DNA of 64,000 nucleotides from Crocosphaera sp. UHCC 0190 (lineage in GTDB: Bacteria > Cyanobacteriota > Cyanobacteriia > Cyanobacteriales > Microcystaceae): positions 310,001 through 374,000 of the forward strand of contig NZ_JAYGHP010000002.1 in the NCBI RefSeq assembly GCF_034932065.1, read 5' to 3'. Shown here one piece after another: positions 1 through 9,622 of the stretch; positions within the stretch are counted from its first letter, which is position 1, and every line of letters starts with the position of its first letter. The notes below the pieces were generated by a model. The model saw only the letters and a program-made list of their open reading frames with translations, had not been told where the DNA came from and searched no databases. The position numbers and the translations under genes were made by a program.

Positions 1-350
1 AAATCAAAGCCATTAGTAAGGGAATTCATACCCGCATCAAGCAGCGCGATGGAAAAGAAATAGTTGTTTGTCGGACAAATATTCCGATTCGCATTATTAC
101 CGTTAGCAGTTTGACAGAGGAGATTCAGGGTAAATGGGTTGATAGTTCCACCGCTACCATCGACATTAGTGCCAGATTCATCACCAGAGAGGTAAGTACC
201 CCCCGTAACATTCAACTGTAAGTTAGGAATAGCGAAAGCGGGAGAGAATAGGGAAGATGCCAGTAAGCTGGCAGTCAATGCAGCACCAGTCGCTAACACA
301 GATGAGAGAGGCTGAGAAGCAGCCACTAAAGTTGAAAAGAGTTTGTTCAT
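1..350 (-). CDS. secreted protein, N-terminal part (cut by window edge)
   Basis: The reading frame opens at an ATG at 350 and runs off the window start without a stop, giving about 116 residues. Residues 1-41 form a clear Sec signal peptide: Lys near the N-terminus, a long Ala/Leu/Ser-rich core, and an AFA cleavage site followed by IPNLQLNV. The mature part is Gly/Asn/Thr-rich with two cysteines (LLCQ and ICP), in the style of cyanobacterial PEP-CTERM surface proteins. Its C-terminus is outside the window, so no sorting signal can be checked. A choice-of-anchor type protein is possible but is a guess. Surety is high that it is coding and exported, low for the family. Confidence 0.7.
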   Translation of the reverse strand, partial: MNKLFSTLVAASQPLSSVLATGAALTASLLASSLFSPAFAIPNLQLNVTGGTYLSGDESGTNVDGSGGTINPFTLNLLCQTANGNNANRNICPTNNYFFSIALLDAGMNSLTNGFD

Positions 351-513
351 AGTTTTAGCTTATATATTCTTAATATATTTATTTAAGTATTGATTACTAA
401 GCAAGTTTAGCTCATTAATTGAGAAAATGCCATAGTTTAAAAATGTCTAACTTTATACGTTATTGTCTAATTTTGTATAGTTTATCTCTAATTATTGTCT
501 GTTTTCTCGTGAC

Positions 514-2790
514 TCATCTAGGTAAAATGATAAAAGGTGTGGGTTGATCAAACTCAAATCCTTGACCATAATCAATGCCAATTTCCCGTGATTTTGCCAA
601 AGTTTCCTGATTTTCCACAAATTCGGCAATGGTTTCTATACCCATCACATGACCAATGCGATTAAAACAATCAATTAAGGTATAATCTACGGAATTTATG
701 TCTGAATTATTAAGATTATTTACATTGATTTTTAAATAATCTACAGGTAAATTTTTAAGATAGGATAGAGAACTAATGCCACTACCGAAATCATCCAGAG
801 CAAAAGAACAACCCAAGGGTTTCAAAGATTCAATTAATTTAAAGGTTTGATTAAAATGAGTAATTGCCACTGTTTCGGTAATTTCAAAACAGAGATGTTG
901 AGGATTAACATTAAAGCGAGATAATTGTTCTTGAACAAACTCTATAAATTGATGATTCTTGAGACTATCCACTGAGAGATTAATCATATATAAACTGGCT
1001 GGTAATTCTAGTCTCTGACTAGATTTTTCTTGACAATAATTGCCATACACTCTTAAAAAATTTTCAATGACCCACTGATCAATTCTCCACATTAAATTAT
1101 AGCGTTCAGCCACTGGAATAAATGCCATAGGCAAAATAATATTACCCGATTCATCTAATAATCTCAGCAAAATTTCATGGTAAGTTTTTTTCTGCGATCG
1201 CAAGGGAACAATTGATTGAGAATAAAGACAAAAATGGTTTTCTTTAAGGGCTTCATTTAGTCTAGAAAACCATTGGTTTTCTCCCCGTTTTTTACCTAAT
1301 TGATGATCATTTTTTTGATAAACATAAATGCAGTTTCTTCCTTTTTGTTTAGCCGTATAACAGGCAATATCTGCTTCATTGAGGACACGAGCAACACTAT
1401 GAATATCTTCATTAATGACAACCATTCCAATACTAACTCCCAGGGAAAAAATCTGCTTTTCCCAAGTGAAACGAAAGTCTTTTACTAATTGTCTTAATGT
1501 TTGGGCAATCGTTTCTGCTTGTTCAAGAGAACAACCTTTAAGTAATAGGGCAAATTCATCCCCTCCCAGTCTTGCTAAAATATCAGCAGCACGGACTCTT
1601 TGTTGCAATAAATGAGTAATTTGTCTCAGTAATTCATCCCCAGCAATATGTCCACAGGTATCATTAATTATTTTAAATTGGTCTAAATCTAAATAGCATA
1701 AAATATAGTTATTTTTTTGAGTTTTTATTTCCTCCAAAGCGATTCTTAATTGTTGTTCAAATTCCCGTCGATTAATTAATCCTGTTAAAGCATCATGACT
1801 CGCTTCCCATGATAACTGATTCGCCAATTTTGCCGATTGGGTGATATCACGAAAAATCACGACAGTTCCTAACAGTTCACATTCTGGACTAAGAAGGGGC
1901 GTAATAATATTTTCAATTGCATATTGCCTTTTATCTTTAGCAACTAAAATAGCTGAATTTCTCACCTCCTGACTTCTGTTTTTTTGGAAGATTTCAGTGA
2001 GTAAATCTTCCAGAGGTTCCCCGGTTTCATCTCTTAGGCATAAAACCTCTATAAGTGGCTTTCTGATGGCTTCTGGTTCTGTCCATCCGGTTAATTCTTG
2101 AGCCATTAGATTAAGTTCTCTAATCATTCCTTTCTCATTGGTAGTAATGACAGCTTCACCAATAGATTGCAAAGTAATTTGAGCGAGTTTTTTTTCTTCA
2201 AATAAAGCTCTTTCTGTTAATTTCCTCTCAGTAATATTTTCAATAGTTCCTAGAATTCCGACAATATTACCCTGAGAATCTTTGATAGGAATTTTATTGG
2301 TATCATACCAAACTTCTTGCCCGTCTGGATTTTGTTTATGTTCAATAAAATGTAATTCAGGGATTCCTGTTTCTATGATTTTGCGATCCTGTTCAAGATA
2401 ATAATCAAGGTTACGAACTGGGGGAGCTAAATGTTGACTATTTTGAGAATTATAAATCTCATAGTCGGTTTTCCCTTTGACTTCATCAGGATTTTCTAAC
2501 CCAGATACTTTGGCCCATAAACGATTACATCCTAAAAAAATTGATTCATTATTTTTCCAAAAAATAAGTTGAGGAATATTATCTAATACTAATTGTAAAA
2601 AGTTTTCTTTCTTTGTTGATTCTGGGAATTCTCTCATGTTTTTAGAGACTTCTATTAAGCTAGAATCATCTAATAAATTAATGAACTCTCTGATTGCGTC
2701 TGATTCGGTTTGTCCCGTTTTTTGACAATATTGTCTAAGTTTCTCTGACTGATGATCGGTAAGATTAATATTTAAAGATTTCTGATTCAT
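514..2790 (-). CDS. PAS-PAS-GGDEF-EAL cyclic-di-GMP signalling protein
   Basis: 758-residue cytosolic protein that should make and/or break down cyclic-di-GMP. The order is: a short ribbon-helix-helix-like N-terminus (1-42), two PAS/PAC domains (about 65-190 and 200-320), a GGDEF domain with an intact RLGGDEF signature near 413, and an EAL domain (about 505-755). The inhibitory RxxD site is present as RAAD, exactly five residues before GGDEF. In the EAL half the signature reads EILLR instead of EALLR, but the catalytic Glu, the ITET glutamate and the DDFGSG motif are kept, so phosphodiesterase activity is plausible. No transmembrane segments are seen. It stands alone on its strand, with nearly 500 bases between it and the divergent accC. 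The direction of net activity cannot be told from sequence. Confidence 0.88.
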   Translation of the reverse strand: MNQKSLNINLTDHQSEKLRQYCQKTGQTESDAIREFINLLDDSSLIEVSKNMREFPESTKKENFLQLVLDNIPQLIFWKNNESIFLGCNRLWAKVSGLENPDEVKGKTDYEIYNSQNSQHLAPPVRNLDYYLEQDRKIIETGIPELHFIEHKQNPDGQEVWYDTNKIPIKDSQGNIVGILGTIENITERKLTERALFEEKKLAQITLQSIGEAVITTNEKGMIRELNLMAQELTGWTEPEAIRKPLIEVLCLRDETGEPLEDLLTEIFQKNRSQEVRNSAILVAKDKRQYAIENIITPLLSPECELLGTVVIFRDITQSAKLANQLSWEASHDALTGLINRREFEQQLRIALEEIKTQKNNYILCYLDLDQFKIINDTCGHIAGDELLRQITHLLQQRVRAADILARLGGDEFALLLKGCSLEQAETIAQTLRQLVKDFRFTWEKQIFSLGVSIGMVVINEDIHSVARVLNEADIACYTAKQKGRNCIYVYQKNDHQLGKKRGENQWFSRLNEALKENHFCLYSQSIVPLRSQKKTYHEILLRLLDESGNIILPMAFIPVAERYNLMWRIDQWVIENFLRVYGNYCQEKSSQRLELPASLYMINLSVDSLKNHQFIEFVQEQLSRFNVNPQHLCFEITETVAITHFNQTFKLIESLKPLGCSFALDDFGSGISSLSYLKNLPVDYLKINVNNLNNSDINSVDYTLIDCFNRIGHVMGIETIAEFVENQETLAKSREIGIDYGQGFEFDQPTPFIILPR

Positions 2791-3283
2791 AATCGCTTAA
2801 ATGAAAATTTGATAAGATTAAGGATTTTTTGACCATTATCCACTATATCTTTGTCCTAAATCATTTCCCAACGGATTGCATAGGTATCCTATTAAGTATA
2901 GACAAGAAACTGATATTATCTTTCTCTTGAATTTTTAGGGATAAAGTTTTGAAAAATTAAGTGTAATTACTACCAAGATATCCCTATTTAAAAATTCGTC
3001 CATACCAAAAATTACCCAAATTTATCAGTTAAAAGTAAAAATCTTGTCAATCTATCATAATCATAGAATTATTTGTATTGATGATGTAGCATAGACAGTT
3101 AAACCTGATAACAAATTGAGTATTAATACTTAAAAAAATTTAATAAGGGGAAGGATTAACTCATTTATCTATCAATTAAGGATTTTCTCCCCTCACTCCC
3201 TCACTGGCTTACCCCAAACCTAACATCAGAAGGACAAAACCAGATATCCTACTAGATATAACTGTTTATGCACAGGTTAAACG
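2791..3283. other. 493-bp AT-rich intergenic region between divergent genes
   Basis: This spacer must hold the promoters of the divergent GGDEF-EAL gene and accC. It is AT-rich, with one C-rich patch near 3190 (ctcactccctcact). I see no ORF, no strong hairpin and no convincing Shine-Dalgarno sequence before accC. Confidence 0.5.
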
Positions 3284-4651
3284 ATGCAATTTTCCAAAAT
3301 CCTGATTGCGAATCGCGGGGAGATCGCCTTACGAATTTTACACAGTTGTGAAGAACTCGGCATTGCGACAGTTGCCGTTCACTCTACCATAGACCGTCAG
3401 GCACTTCATGTTCAATTAGCTGATGAAAGTGTGTGTATCGGCCCCCCCGCAAGCGGTAAAAGTTACCTCAATATTCCCAATATCATTTCAGCGGCCCTCA
3501 CCCGTAACGCCACCGCGATTCATCCAGGATACGGATTTTTAGCAGAAAATGCCCGATTTGCTGAGATTTGTGCCGATCATCAAATTACCTTTATTGGCCC
3601 CTCTCCTGATGCCATTCGTTCCATGGGAGACAAATCTACCGCCAAAAAAACCATGCAAAAAGCCGGGGTTCCGACGGTACCTGGAAGCTGGGGACTAATT
3701 GGCAGTGAACAAGAAGCCCTAACTATTGCCCGTGATATTGGCTATCCTGTAATGATTAAAGCCACTGCGGGGGGTGGTGGACGAGGAATGCGCCTGGTAA
3801 TGGAAGAAAGCGAGTTTTCTCGTCTGTTTCATGCGGCCCAAGGGGAAGCAGAAGCGGCCTTTGGTAATGCCGGGGTTTATTTAGAAAAGTTTATTGAACG
3901 TCCCCGTCATATTGAGTTTCAAATTTTAGCTGATAGTTATGGCAATGTAATTCATTTAGGGGAAAGAGATTGTTCGATTCAGCGTCGTCACCAAAAGCTG
4001 TTAGAAGAAGCCCCTAGCCCCTTTCTAACGCCCCAATTACGGGACAAAATGGGTAAAGCGGCAGTTAAAGCGGCCAAGTCTATTGATTATGTGGGAGCAG
4101 GAACCGTCGAGTTTTTGGTGGATAATAAGGGGAATTTCTATTTTATGGAAATGAATACCCGTATCCAAGTCGAACATCCTGTGACGGAAATGATTACAGG
4201 GTTAGATTTAATTACGGAACAAATTCGCATTGCCCAAGGGGAACGATTACAGTTAAAACAACATGAAGTGCAATTAAAAGGCCATGCGATCGAATGTCGG
4301 ATCAATGCCGAAGATCCTGACCTCAATTTTCGTCCCCATCCAGGCAGAATTAGCGGTTATCTTCCCCCTGGTGGCCCAGGAGTGAGAATGGACTCTCATG
4401 TTTATACAGATTATGAAATTCCCCCCTATTATGATTCTTTAATTGGTAAGTTAATTGTGTGGGGGCCTGATCGTCATACAGCAATAAAACGCATGAAACG
4501 GGCTTTAAGAGAATGTGCTATTACAGGCATTCCCACTACTATTGATTTCCATCGACGGGTATTAGAAACCCCCGCCTTTTTAGCAGGGGATGTTTATACA
4601 AATTTTGTGGAAGAACACGTTATGAATCAATCAAAAAATGTACTGCTATAG
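3284..4651 (+). CDS. accC: biotin carboxylase subunit of acetyl-CoA carboxylase
   Basis: 455 residues, the usual length for bacterial AccC. It carboxylates the biotin on AccB using ATP and bicarbonate, the first step of fatty-acid synthesis. The start [19 protein letters not shown] is the standard biotin carboxylase N-terminus. The ATP-grasp glycine loop ([12 protein letters not shown], near 160) and the active-site strip [14 protein letters not shown] (near 290) are intact. The downstream partner accB is not here, as is common in cyanobacteria where acc genes are scattered; the biotin ligase for the pathway is at 45660. The last 6 bases, including the stop, overlap the end of the convergent CHRD gene. 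No clear ribosome binding site precedes the ATG. Confidence 0.97.
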   Translation: MQFSKILIANRGEIALRILHSCEELGIATVAVHSTIDRQALHVQLADESVCIGPPASGKSYLNIPNIISAALTRNATAIHPGYGFLAENARFAEICADHQITFIGPSPDAIRSMGDKSTAKKTMQKAGVPTVPGSWGLIGSEQEALTIARDIGYPVMIKATAGGGGRGMRLVMEESEFSRLFHAAQGEAEAAFGNAGVYLEKFIERPRHIEFQILADSYGNVIHLGERDCSIQRRHQKLLEEAPSPFLTPQLRDKMGKAAVKAAKSIDYVGAGTVEFLVDNKGNFYFMEMNTRIQVEHPVTEMITGLDLITEQIRIAQGERLQLKQHEVQLKGHAIECRINAEDPDLNFRPHPGRISGYLPPGGPGVRMDSHVYTDYEIPPYYDSLIGKLIVWGPDRHTAIKRMKRALRECAITGIPTTIDFHRRVLETPAFLAGDVYTNFVEEHVMNQSKNVLL

Positions 4652-5347
4652 TTTGCGTTTTAGGGTTGAGACTAGCCCAAGGGTTCCGAGAGCAAGAAGA
4701 CTGAGGACAGAAGTGGGTTCTGGTACAGATACAAAAAACCCTCGGATTTCACCACTAGGGGAGGCAGTTGTATGAAGATTCAGGTAAGCACGACCCGACT
4801 TAATCCCGTCAAAAAGAGCAATCTGGGCATTTGCCGTGGTGCCACCGTTGTTCGTGATGAAAGTAGGGTTGTAAGAGGATGCCAGCGTCATATCAAAAAG
4901 TTGGTCATAGGTTCCGCTAGTCACACCTAACGGAAAGCTAGGAAAGGTAGGAACCGGTGTCGCAACCCCAATATTACCGACACCAGGAACGGCAGTCGCA
5001 CTGTGGATATGAGCAGCAGTTGTGTTCCCTGTTAGTCCACTAAAGGTTACTTGAACGCGCATCGTGTTGGCAATGTCATCAAGGGTAACAATGGCTGTTC
5101 CTGTCCCCGCAGAGGCAACAGGTGGGGACTCGTTTGATCCGGCCAGATTCGCAGCAAAGACCGTTGTTGCTGCCTGTGCCTGACTTACGGGGACTGTGGC
5201 CACTATCGTGACTGCAAGAAACATGGTTGGCAATAAACCTTTCACGGTAAATCTATCCTTAATAAAATGAAGTTGTTTGAGAGCAGGGAAAAATCTTGTT
5301 TGAATTGACAATGATTTTTTCAAAATTCTAACAACAGTCTCGAACAA
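4646..5347 (-). CDS. CHRD-domain protein with PEP-CTERM anchor
   Basis: 233 residues. A hydrophobic signal segment lies at about 38-60 ([18 protein letters not shown]), followed by a CHRD domain (about 61-207), known from chordin and widespread in bacterial secreted proteins with no settled function. The C-terminus has the motif VPEPTS, a hydrophobic stretch and a KRK tail, which is the PEP-CTERM sorting signal. The protein should be exported and processed at the cell surface. The signal segment starts unusually far in; the true start may be the internal Met near residue 42 or a nearby alternative codon. The gene converges on accC with a 6-base overlap of the two stop ends. Confidence 0.88.
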   Translation of the reverse strand: MFETVVRILKKSLSIQTRFFPALKQLHFIKDRFTVKGLLPTMFLAVTIVATVPVSQAQAATTVFAANLAGSNESPPVASAGTGTAIVTLDDIANTMRVQVTFSGLTGNTTAAHIHSATAVPGVGNIGVATPVPTFPSFPLGVTSGTYDQLFDMTLASSYNPTFITNNGGTTANAQIALFDGIKSGRAYLNLHTTASPSGEIRGFFVSVPEPTSVLSLLALGTLGLVSTLKRKL

Positions 5348-5448
5348 TTTTCAAGGGTTAATAACTTTTTCGAGTAATTTATAGCCCAGAAAATTAATAG
5401 TAAAATAGAGAGCTAATAAGGTTTGATGGCTAGGAGTAGATCTAAGGA

Positions 5449-5916
5449 ATGTCTAACACGCTATACGATTACGATCTGCAACTTTGGATTGAGCAAACGA
5501 TTAGTCAATTAAAAAATCGTGAATTTGAGTCCTTGGATATTGAGAATTTGATTGAGGAGTTAGTTGATTTGGGTAAATCGGAAAAAAATGCACTGAGAAG
5601 CAATCTCATGATTTTGTTAGCACATTTACTCAAATTGACGGTTCAGCATGATGTACCTGATAGTATGAAGGGCAGTTGGTATAGTTCAGTGGTTGAACAT
5701 CGTCAGCGAGTTCTCAATAATTTGGTAGATACGCCTTCACTCCAGAGTTTTCTTAGAGAGGCGATCGCCAAAGCTTATCCACAAGGTCGGAAACTGGCGA
5801 TTAAGCAAGGGAAGTTGGGGAAGTTTGGGGTGCGGGTGCCAGAAGAAAGTGAGTATCCTCTGATCTGTCCTTTTTCCGTCGAGCAGATTCTCGATGAGGA
5901 TTTCTACGGGCGATAA
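5449..5916 (+). CDS. DUF29 family protein
   Basis: 155 residues with the DUF29 pattern: an aromatic N-terminus (LYDYDLQLWIEQTI), the core ENLIEELVDLGKSEKNALRS and a C-terminal block ending in CPFSVEQIL. The family is very abundant in cyanobacteria and has no established function; the proteins look all-helical and cytosolic. The core block closely matches the copy at 9623. Two other copies at 28262 and 60480 form a second subtype. The gene stands alone between the CHRD protein and a glycosyltransferase, with no sign of an operon. Confidence 0.9.
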   Translation: MSNTLYDYDLQLWIEQTISQLKNREFESLDIENLIEELVDLGKSEKNALRSNLMILLAHLLKLTVQHDVPDSMKGSWYSSVVEHRQRVLNNLVDTPSLQSFLREAIAKAYPQGRKLAIKQGKLGKFGVRVPEESEYPLICPFSVEQILDEDFYGR

Positions 5917-6116
5917 TCCCTAAACTCATGCTATCTTAGTCTGATAATCAACTTAGAGGACTTTTCCCGATGATTGGTAGCTGAGTTGTCCGGTTGCATC
6001 AAGAAACTGATGAGAGCAATTGACAAATTGGCTAATCTATCTCATCCTTTTACCCATACAATTAAAGCTAATTTACACTTAATCAGTTCGTTATAACCAT
6101 CTGTCTTTATATCTGA

Positions 6117-7268
6117 ATGCACATCGCTTGGCTAGGGAAAAAATCCCCTTTCTGTGGAAATGTTACTTATGGTCGGGAAGTGACTAATGCTCTTCTAGAT
6201 CATGGGTATCAGGTCAGTTTTATTCATTTTTCCGAAGAAGATTCCCATCAGATTAACCGGCCCGACTGTCCAGAGGTTTTCTTGCCTTTTCTCTACAAAT
6301 CTCAGGTTTACACTATCCCCACCCCGAAATCCAGTAAAGTTTTGATGGATGCTTTGGCCAAATTAAAACCTGATATTGTTCATGCGTCTTTAACTTTATC
6401 TACCCTAGATTTCCGACTGCCTGAAATTTGTCAGGCCTTAAATTTACCCCTCATTGCCACGTTTCATCCACCCTTTGACAGCAAGTTGCGGAATCTTAAG
6501 TCAAGTACTCAATTTTTAACTTATCAGCTTTATGCGCCTTTTTTGGCTAATTATGATCAGGTCATCGTTTTTTCTCGTCTCCAACAAGAATTATTGATGA
6601 AATTGGGGGTTCCTGAAGAAAGATTAGCTGTAATTCCCAATGGGGTTGATTTGATTAAATATTCTCCTGGGGTTTCTTATGTGAAGTCTCAGGTTAAAGC
6701 GAAGCGTTTATTTGTCTATGTGGGACGAATTGCCACAGAAAAGAATGTAGAAGCGTTACTGAAGGCGTGGAAACATACCAATATGGGCCGGGATAGTAAA
6801 TTATTAATTGTGGGAGATGGCCCTCTTAAACCCTCTTTAGAACCTTTTTATGGCCGGGAATATGGCATTCATTGGTTGGGGTTTATTGCGGATGAACAAC
6901 GGCGTATTGATATTTTACGGGCCGCTGATGTCTTTATTTTGCCTTCTTTGGTGGAAGGGTTATCTTTGTCTTTATTGGAGGCCATGGCCTGTGGTGTCGC
7001 TTGTATTGCCACGGATGCGGGGGCCGACGGAGAAGTGTTGGAAGATGGGGCCGGTGTCGTGTTAAATACCCAAGGAGTAACGACTCAATTGAAAACTCTA
7101 TTACCTCTATTTAGAGAGCATAGCGAAATTACCCAATTGTTGGGACAAAAAGCCAGACAACGGGTTTTAGAACGCTATTCTTTGACTAAGAATATTTCGC
7201 GGGTTGAAAGATTATATCAGCAAGTTTTAAAGAAGCCTAATTTTCCTGTCATGGGTCATATTTCTTGA
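6117..7268 (+). CDS. GT-B glycosyltransferase, family 4 type
   Basis: 383 residues with two Rossmann-like halves. The N-terminal acceptor half begins MHIAWLGKKSPFCG. The C-terminal nucleotide-sugar half holds FVYVGRIATEKN (near 200) and the E-x7-E type motif EGLSLSLLEAMACGVACIAT (near 280), diagnostic of retaining GT4 enzymes. It probably transfers a sugar in exopolysaccharide or surface glycan synthesis; donor and acceptor cannot be read from sequence. The convergent gene just downstream encodes a polytopic membrane protein resembling GT-C enzymes, so the two may serve the same glycan, although they lie on opposite strands. There is no signal peptide, so it acts at the cytosolic membrane face. 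Confidence 0.9.
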   Translation: MHIAWLGKKSPFCGNVTYGREVTNALLDHGYQVSFIHFSEEDSHQINRPDCPEVFLPFLYKSQVYTIPTPKSSKVLMDALAKLKPDIVHASLTLSTLDFRLPEICQALNLPLIATFHPPFDSKLRNLKSSTQFLTYQLYAPFLANYDQVIVFSRLQQELLMKLGVPEERLAVIPNGVDLIKYSPGVSYVKSQVKAKRLFVYVGRIATEKNVEALLKAWKHTNMGRDSKLLIVGDGPLKPSLEPFYGREYGIHWLGFIADEQRRIDILRAADVFILPSLVEGLSLSLLEAMACGVACIATDAGADGEVLEDGAGVVLNTQGVTTQLKTLLPLFREHSEITQLLGQKARQRVLERYSLTKNISRVERLYQQVLKKPNFPVMGHIS

Positions 7269-7299
7269 TTGATATTAGCACTTGAATAACTTCTTCCCC

Positions 7300-8442
7300 C
7301 TAGGAATGTAGGAACAAGAAGGCTACACTACTTAATCCTGATGCCGATAATAGGAAGGTTTTGCCAGGAATTTTACTGGTATTCCAACTCAGTAAAAGTA
7401 AAAAATAAACATCCATAAAGACCCGTGAATAATCTAAATAATAACCTAAAATTGTGATGCTACTAAAAGTAAACATGAGGCTATAAAAACTATTGCTAAT
7501 TTGTATTAATACGTTAGCTTGTCTGTTTTTTAGATAAATCATGAAAATTGCGATAAAACTCATCAATAACAGGATAAAAAGATAAGCTTCAAACAAGTTT
7601 CTCCCGTTTAATCCCCCGGTCAAAAGAGCCGTAAATTTATTGATAATGCCCATCAAAGGAAGACCAAAGTTATCTTTGACTCTGACTTTTCCCGGTAAAT
7701 TTAAAAAAGTAATATAAACAGTCCAAAAAATAGGAGGAAGTAAGGCAACTAATAAATAGTTAATCTGCTTCATTCTTTGTTGTAAAAGACTAGCTAAAAA
7801 GAGAGAAAACCAGATAATTAATAATGTTTCTCTGGTCAAACAACCTAAACTAATAAAAATGCCAGTCCCTAAGTATTTATGATCACGATAACAATAAAAA
7901 GCGGCGATTAAGAAGACACTACTTAATAAGTCAGCCGTGCCTAAAGATAATACCATCCAAACCCCAGGAATACATAAGGTAAGTAGGGGCTGATATTTAA
8001 ACTTATTATCTGATTTAAAATAAAGGTTAATTAGCCCCACAATCGTAATAATTGAAAGGGCATTAATTGCTACCATCATATAGGGAATTAAGGGACGATA
8101 GCCAAAACTAAAAACATAACTTAATAAAGGATATAAAATACGCCGATACCGATAAATAGGATGATCAAGGGCGTTAATTGTTTCCGGATTTTGTAAAAAA
8201 GGATCAAGAGCTAAGCTTAAAAATTGTTGTCCATCATAACCAATTTCTCCTTGATAAATCAAAGTTTGATCAGCATTAAGATAGGGGGAAAGGGGTAAAA
8301 TTGAACCAATGCGAAAAAAACCTGTAATATTGCCATCAAATTTGCTAAAATAAAAATAGAGTGTAACAGCAAGAACTACCACACAAGCAATTAATAAATT
8401 GATGATTTCTGGGGAGAGTTTAAACCTAGCACTTTTGAGCAT
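7300..8442 (-). CDS. polytopic membrane protein, GT-C-like
   Basis: 380 residues with roughly nine to eleven hydrophobic segments spread over the whole length. A conserved-looking extracytoplasmic loop after the first helix carries GEIGYDGQQFLSLALDPF, and the motif YRRILYPLLSY follows. That layout resembles GT-C membrane glycosyltransferases and glycan-assembly proteins. No catalytic residue can be assigned with confidence and the exact substrate is unknown. Its 3' end lies 31 bases from the end of the GT4 gene. Base use is AT-rich but like its neighbours. I am confident it is an integral membrane protein and only moderately confident of the glycosyltransferase idea. Confidence 0.75.
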   Translation of the reverse strand: MLKSARFKLSPEIINLLIACVVVLAVTLYFYFSKFDGNITGFFRIGSILPLSPYLNADQTLIYQGEIGYDGQQFLSLALDPFLQNPETINALDHPIYRYRRILYPLLSYVFSFGYRPLIPYMMVAINALSIITIVGLINLYFKSDNKFKYQPLLTLCIPGVWMVLSLGTADLLSSVFLIAAFYCYRDHKYLGTGIFISLGCLTRETLLIIWFSLFLASLLQQRMKQINYLLVALLPPIFWTVYITFLNLPGKVRVKDNFGLPLMGIINKFTALLTGGLNGRNLFEAYLFILLLMSFIAIFMIYLKNRQANVLIQISNSFYSLMFTFSSITILGYYLDYSRVFMDVYFLLLLSWNTSKIPGKTFLLSASGLSSVAFLFLHS

Positions 8443-8577
8443 TTTTGATAAAAATATTTTTTTGTCAAAGGTATTCTAGCAAAAGAATGGAATAAAAAAA
8501 CTTGATTAGATCTAGTCAGGTTGACCGAGATAGTTTACAATAACAAACTGTAGAATCAAACTCAAAGGAGAAAAACC

Positions 8578-8802
8578 TTGCCCCATACTATTGTCACTGA
8601 AACCTGTGAAGGCGTTGCCGACTGTGTAGATGCTTGTCCCGTGGCTTGTATTCATGAAGGGCCGGGTAAAAATGCCAAGGGAACTGATTGGTATTGGATT
8701 GATTTTACGACTTGTATTGACTGCGGAATTTGTCTACAAGTTTGTCCGGTAGAAGGGGCAATTGTTCCCGAAGAACGACCAGAATTGCAAAAAACGCCCT
8801 AA
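8578..8802 (+). CDS. two-cluster ferredoxin, 7Fe/8Fe type
   Basis: 74 residues starting at TTG. The start is supported by AAAGGAG at 8564-8570, seven bases upstream. Cysteines lie at 10, 16, 20, 24, 46, 49, 52 and 56. The second set is a standard CxxCxxCxxxCP. The first set is C-x5-C-x3-CP-x2-C and lacks the usual CxxC spacing, like Azotobacter FdI-type ferredoxins, where such spacing gives a [3Fe-4S] or [4Fe-4S] cluster next to a normal [4Fe-4S]. It is a soluble low-potential electron carrier. It is followed after 52 bases by an ABC ATPase, without an obvious functional link. Cluster type at site I is inferred only. Confidence 0.92.
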   Translation: MPHTIVTETCEGVADCVDACPVACIHEGPGKNAKGTDWYWIDFTTCIDCGICLQVCPVEGAIVPEERPELQKTP

Positions 8803-8854
8803 CCTTAAGTTAGCATTTTTCCAGGGATAAGTTTAAGATGTTATCATTTTAGTT

Positions 8855-9601
8855 ATGGAAAATATCCTCGAAGTTCATGATGTTTATGCCGGATATGTAA
8901 AAGATTTGAATATCCTACAGGGCATTAATTTTCGTATTGCAATGGGGGAATTAGTCACTGTAATTGGCCCTAATGGGGCGGGAAAATCTACGTTAGTAAA
9001 AACAATTTTTGGACTATTAAAGGCGAATCAAGGTAAAATTATTTTTAAAGGACAGGAGATTACGGGGCTAAAATCCGATGAAATTGTTAAATTAGGAATG
9101 TGTTATGTTCCTCAGATTTCTAATGTTTTTTCTGCCCTAACTATCGAGGAAAATTTAGAGATGGGGGCCTTTATTAGTCATGGTTCTTTGAAACAGCAAA
9201 AACAACGAATTTACACCATGTTTCCCCGACTTGCTGAACGTCGTCGTCAACGGGCCGGCACTTTATCAGGGGGAGAAAGACAAATGTTAGCGATGGGACG
9301 GGCCTTAATGCTAGATCCTGATGTCTTATTGTTAGATGAACCTTCGGCGGCCTTATCTCCCATTTTAGTTAATAGTGTATTTGAACAAATTAAGGCCATC
9401 AATTTGACGGGAAAAGCCGTTGTTTTAGTGGAACAAAACGCTAAGAAAGCGTTAATGATGGCAGATCGGGGATATGTATTAGAAAGTGGACGCGATCGCT
9501 TTGAAGGAACGGGAAAAGAGTTATTAAACGACCCCAAAGTGGGACAATTATATTTAGGGGCCGCTTATCAAGATACCAGAGATGAAAAATCATCATCATA
9601 A
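8855..9601 (+). CDS. ABC transporter ATP-binding protein, LivF/NatE type
   Basis: 248 residues with all motifs of an active ABC ATPase: Walker A GPNGAGKST (near 39), the signature LSGGERQ (near 138), Walker B VLLLDEPS and the H-loop region VVLVEQNAKKA, where Gln-Asn follows Glu as in LivF proteins. Length and sequence fit the LivF/NatE ATPase of branched-chain or neutral amino-acid importers; urea-transport UrtE is a close alternative. The permeases and the second ATPase are not nearby, which is usual for the scattered nat genes of cyanobacteria. The exact substrate is therefore unproven. Confidence 0.88.
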   Translation: MENILEVHDVYAGYVKDLNILQGINFRIAMGELVTVIGPNGAGKSTLVKTIFGLLKANQGKIIFKGQEITGLKSDEIVKLGMCYVPQISNVFSALTIEENLEMGAFISHGSLKQQKQRIYTMFPRLAERRRQRAGTLSGGERQMLAMGRALMLDPDVLLLDEPSAALSPILVNSVFEQIKAINLTGKAVVLVEQNAKKALMMADRGYVLESGRDRFEGTGKELLNDPKVGQLYLGAAYQDTRDEKSSS

Positions 9602-9622
9602 TTTCAATGTTTTGTTAGTTTT

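Noticed and set aside
5917-6116. Possible tRNA or structured RNA before the glycosyltransferase
   Set aside because: No cloverleaf could be drawn and no known RNA motif is visible.
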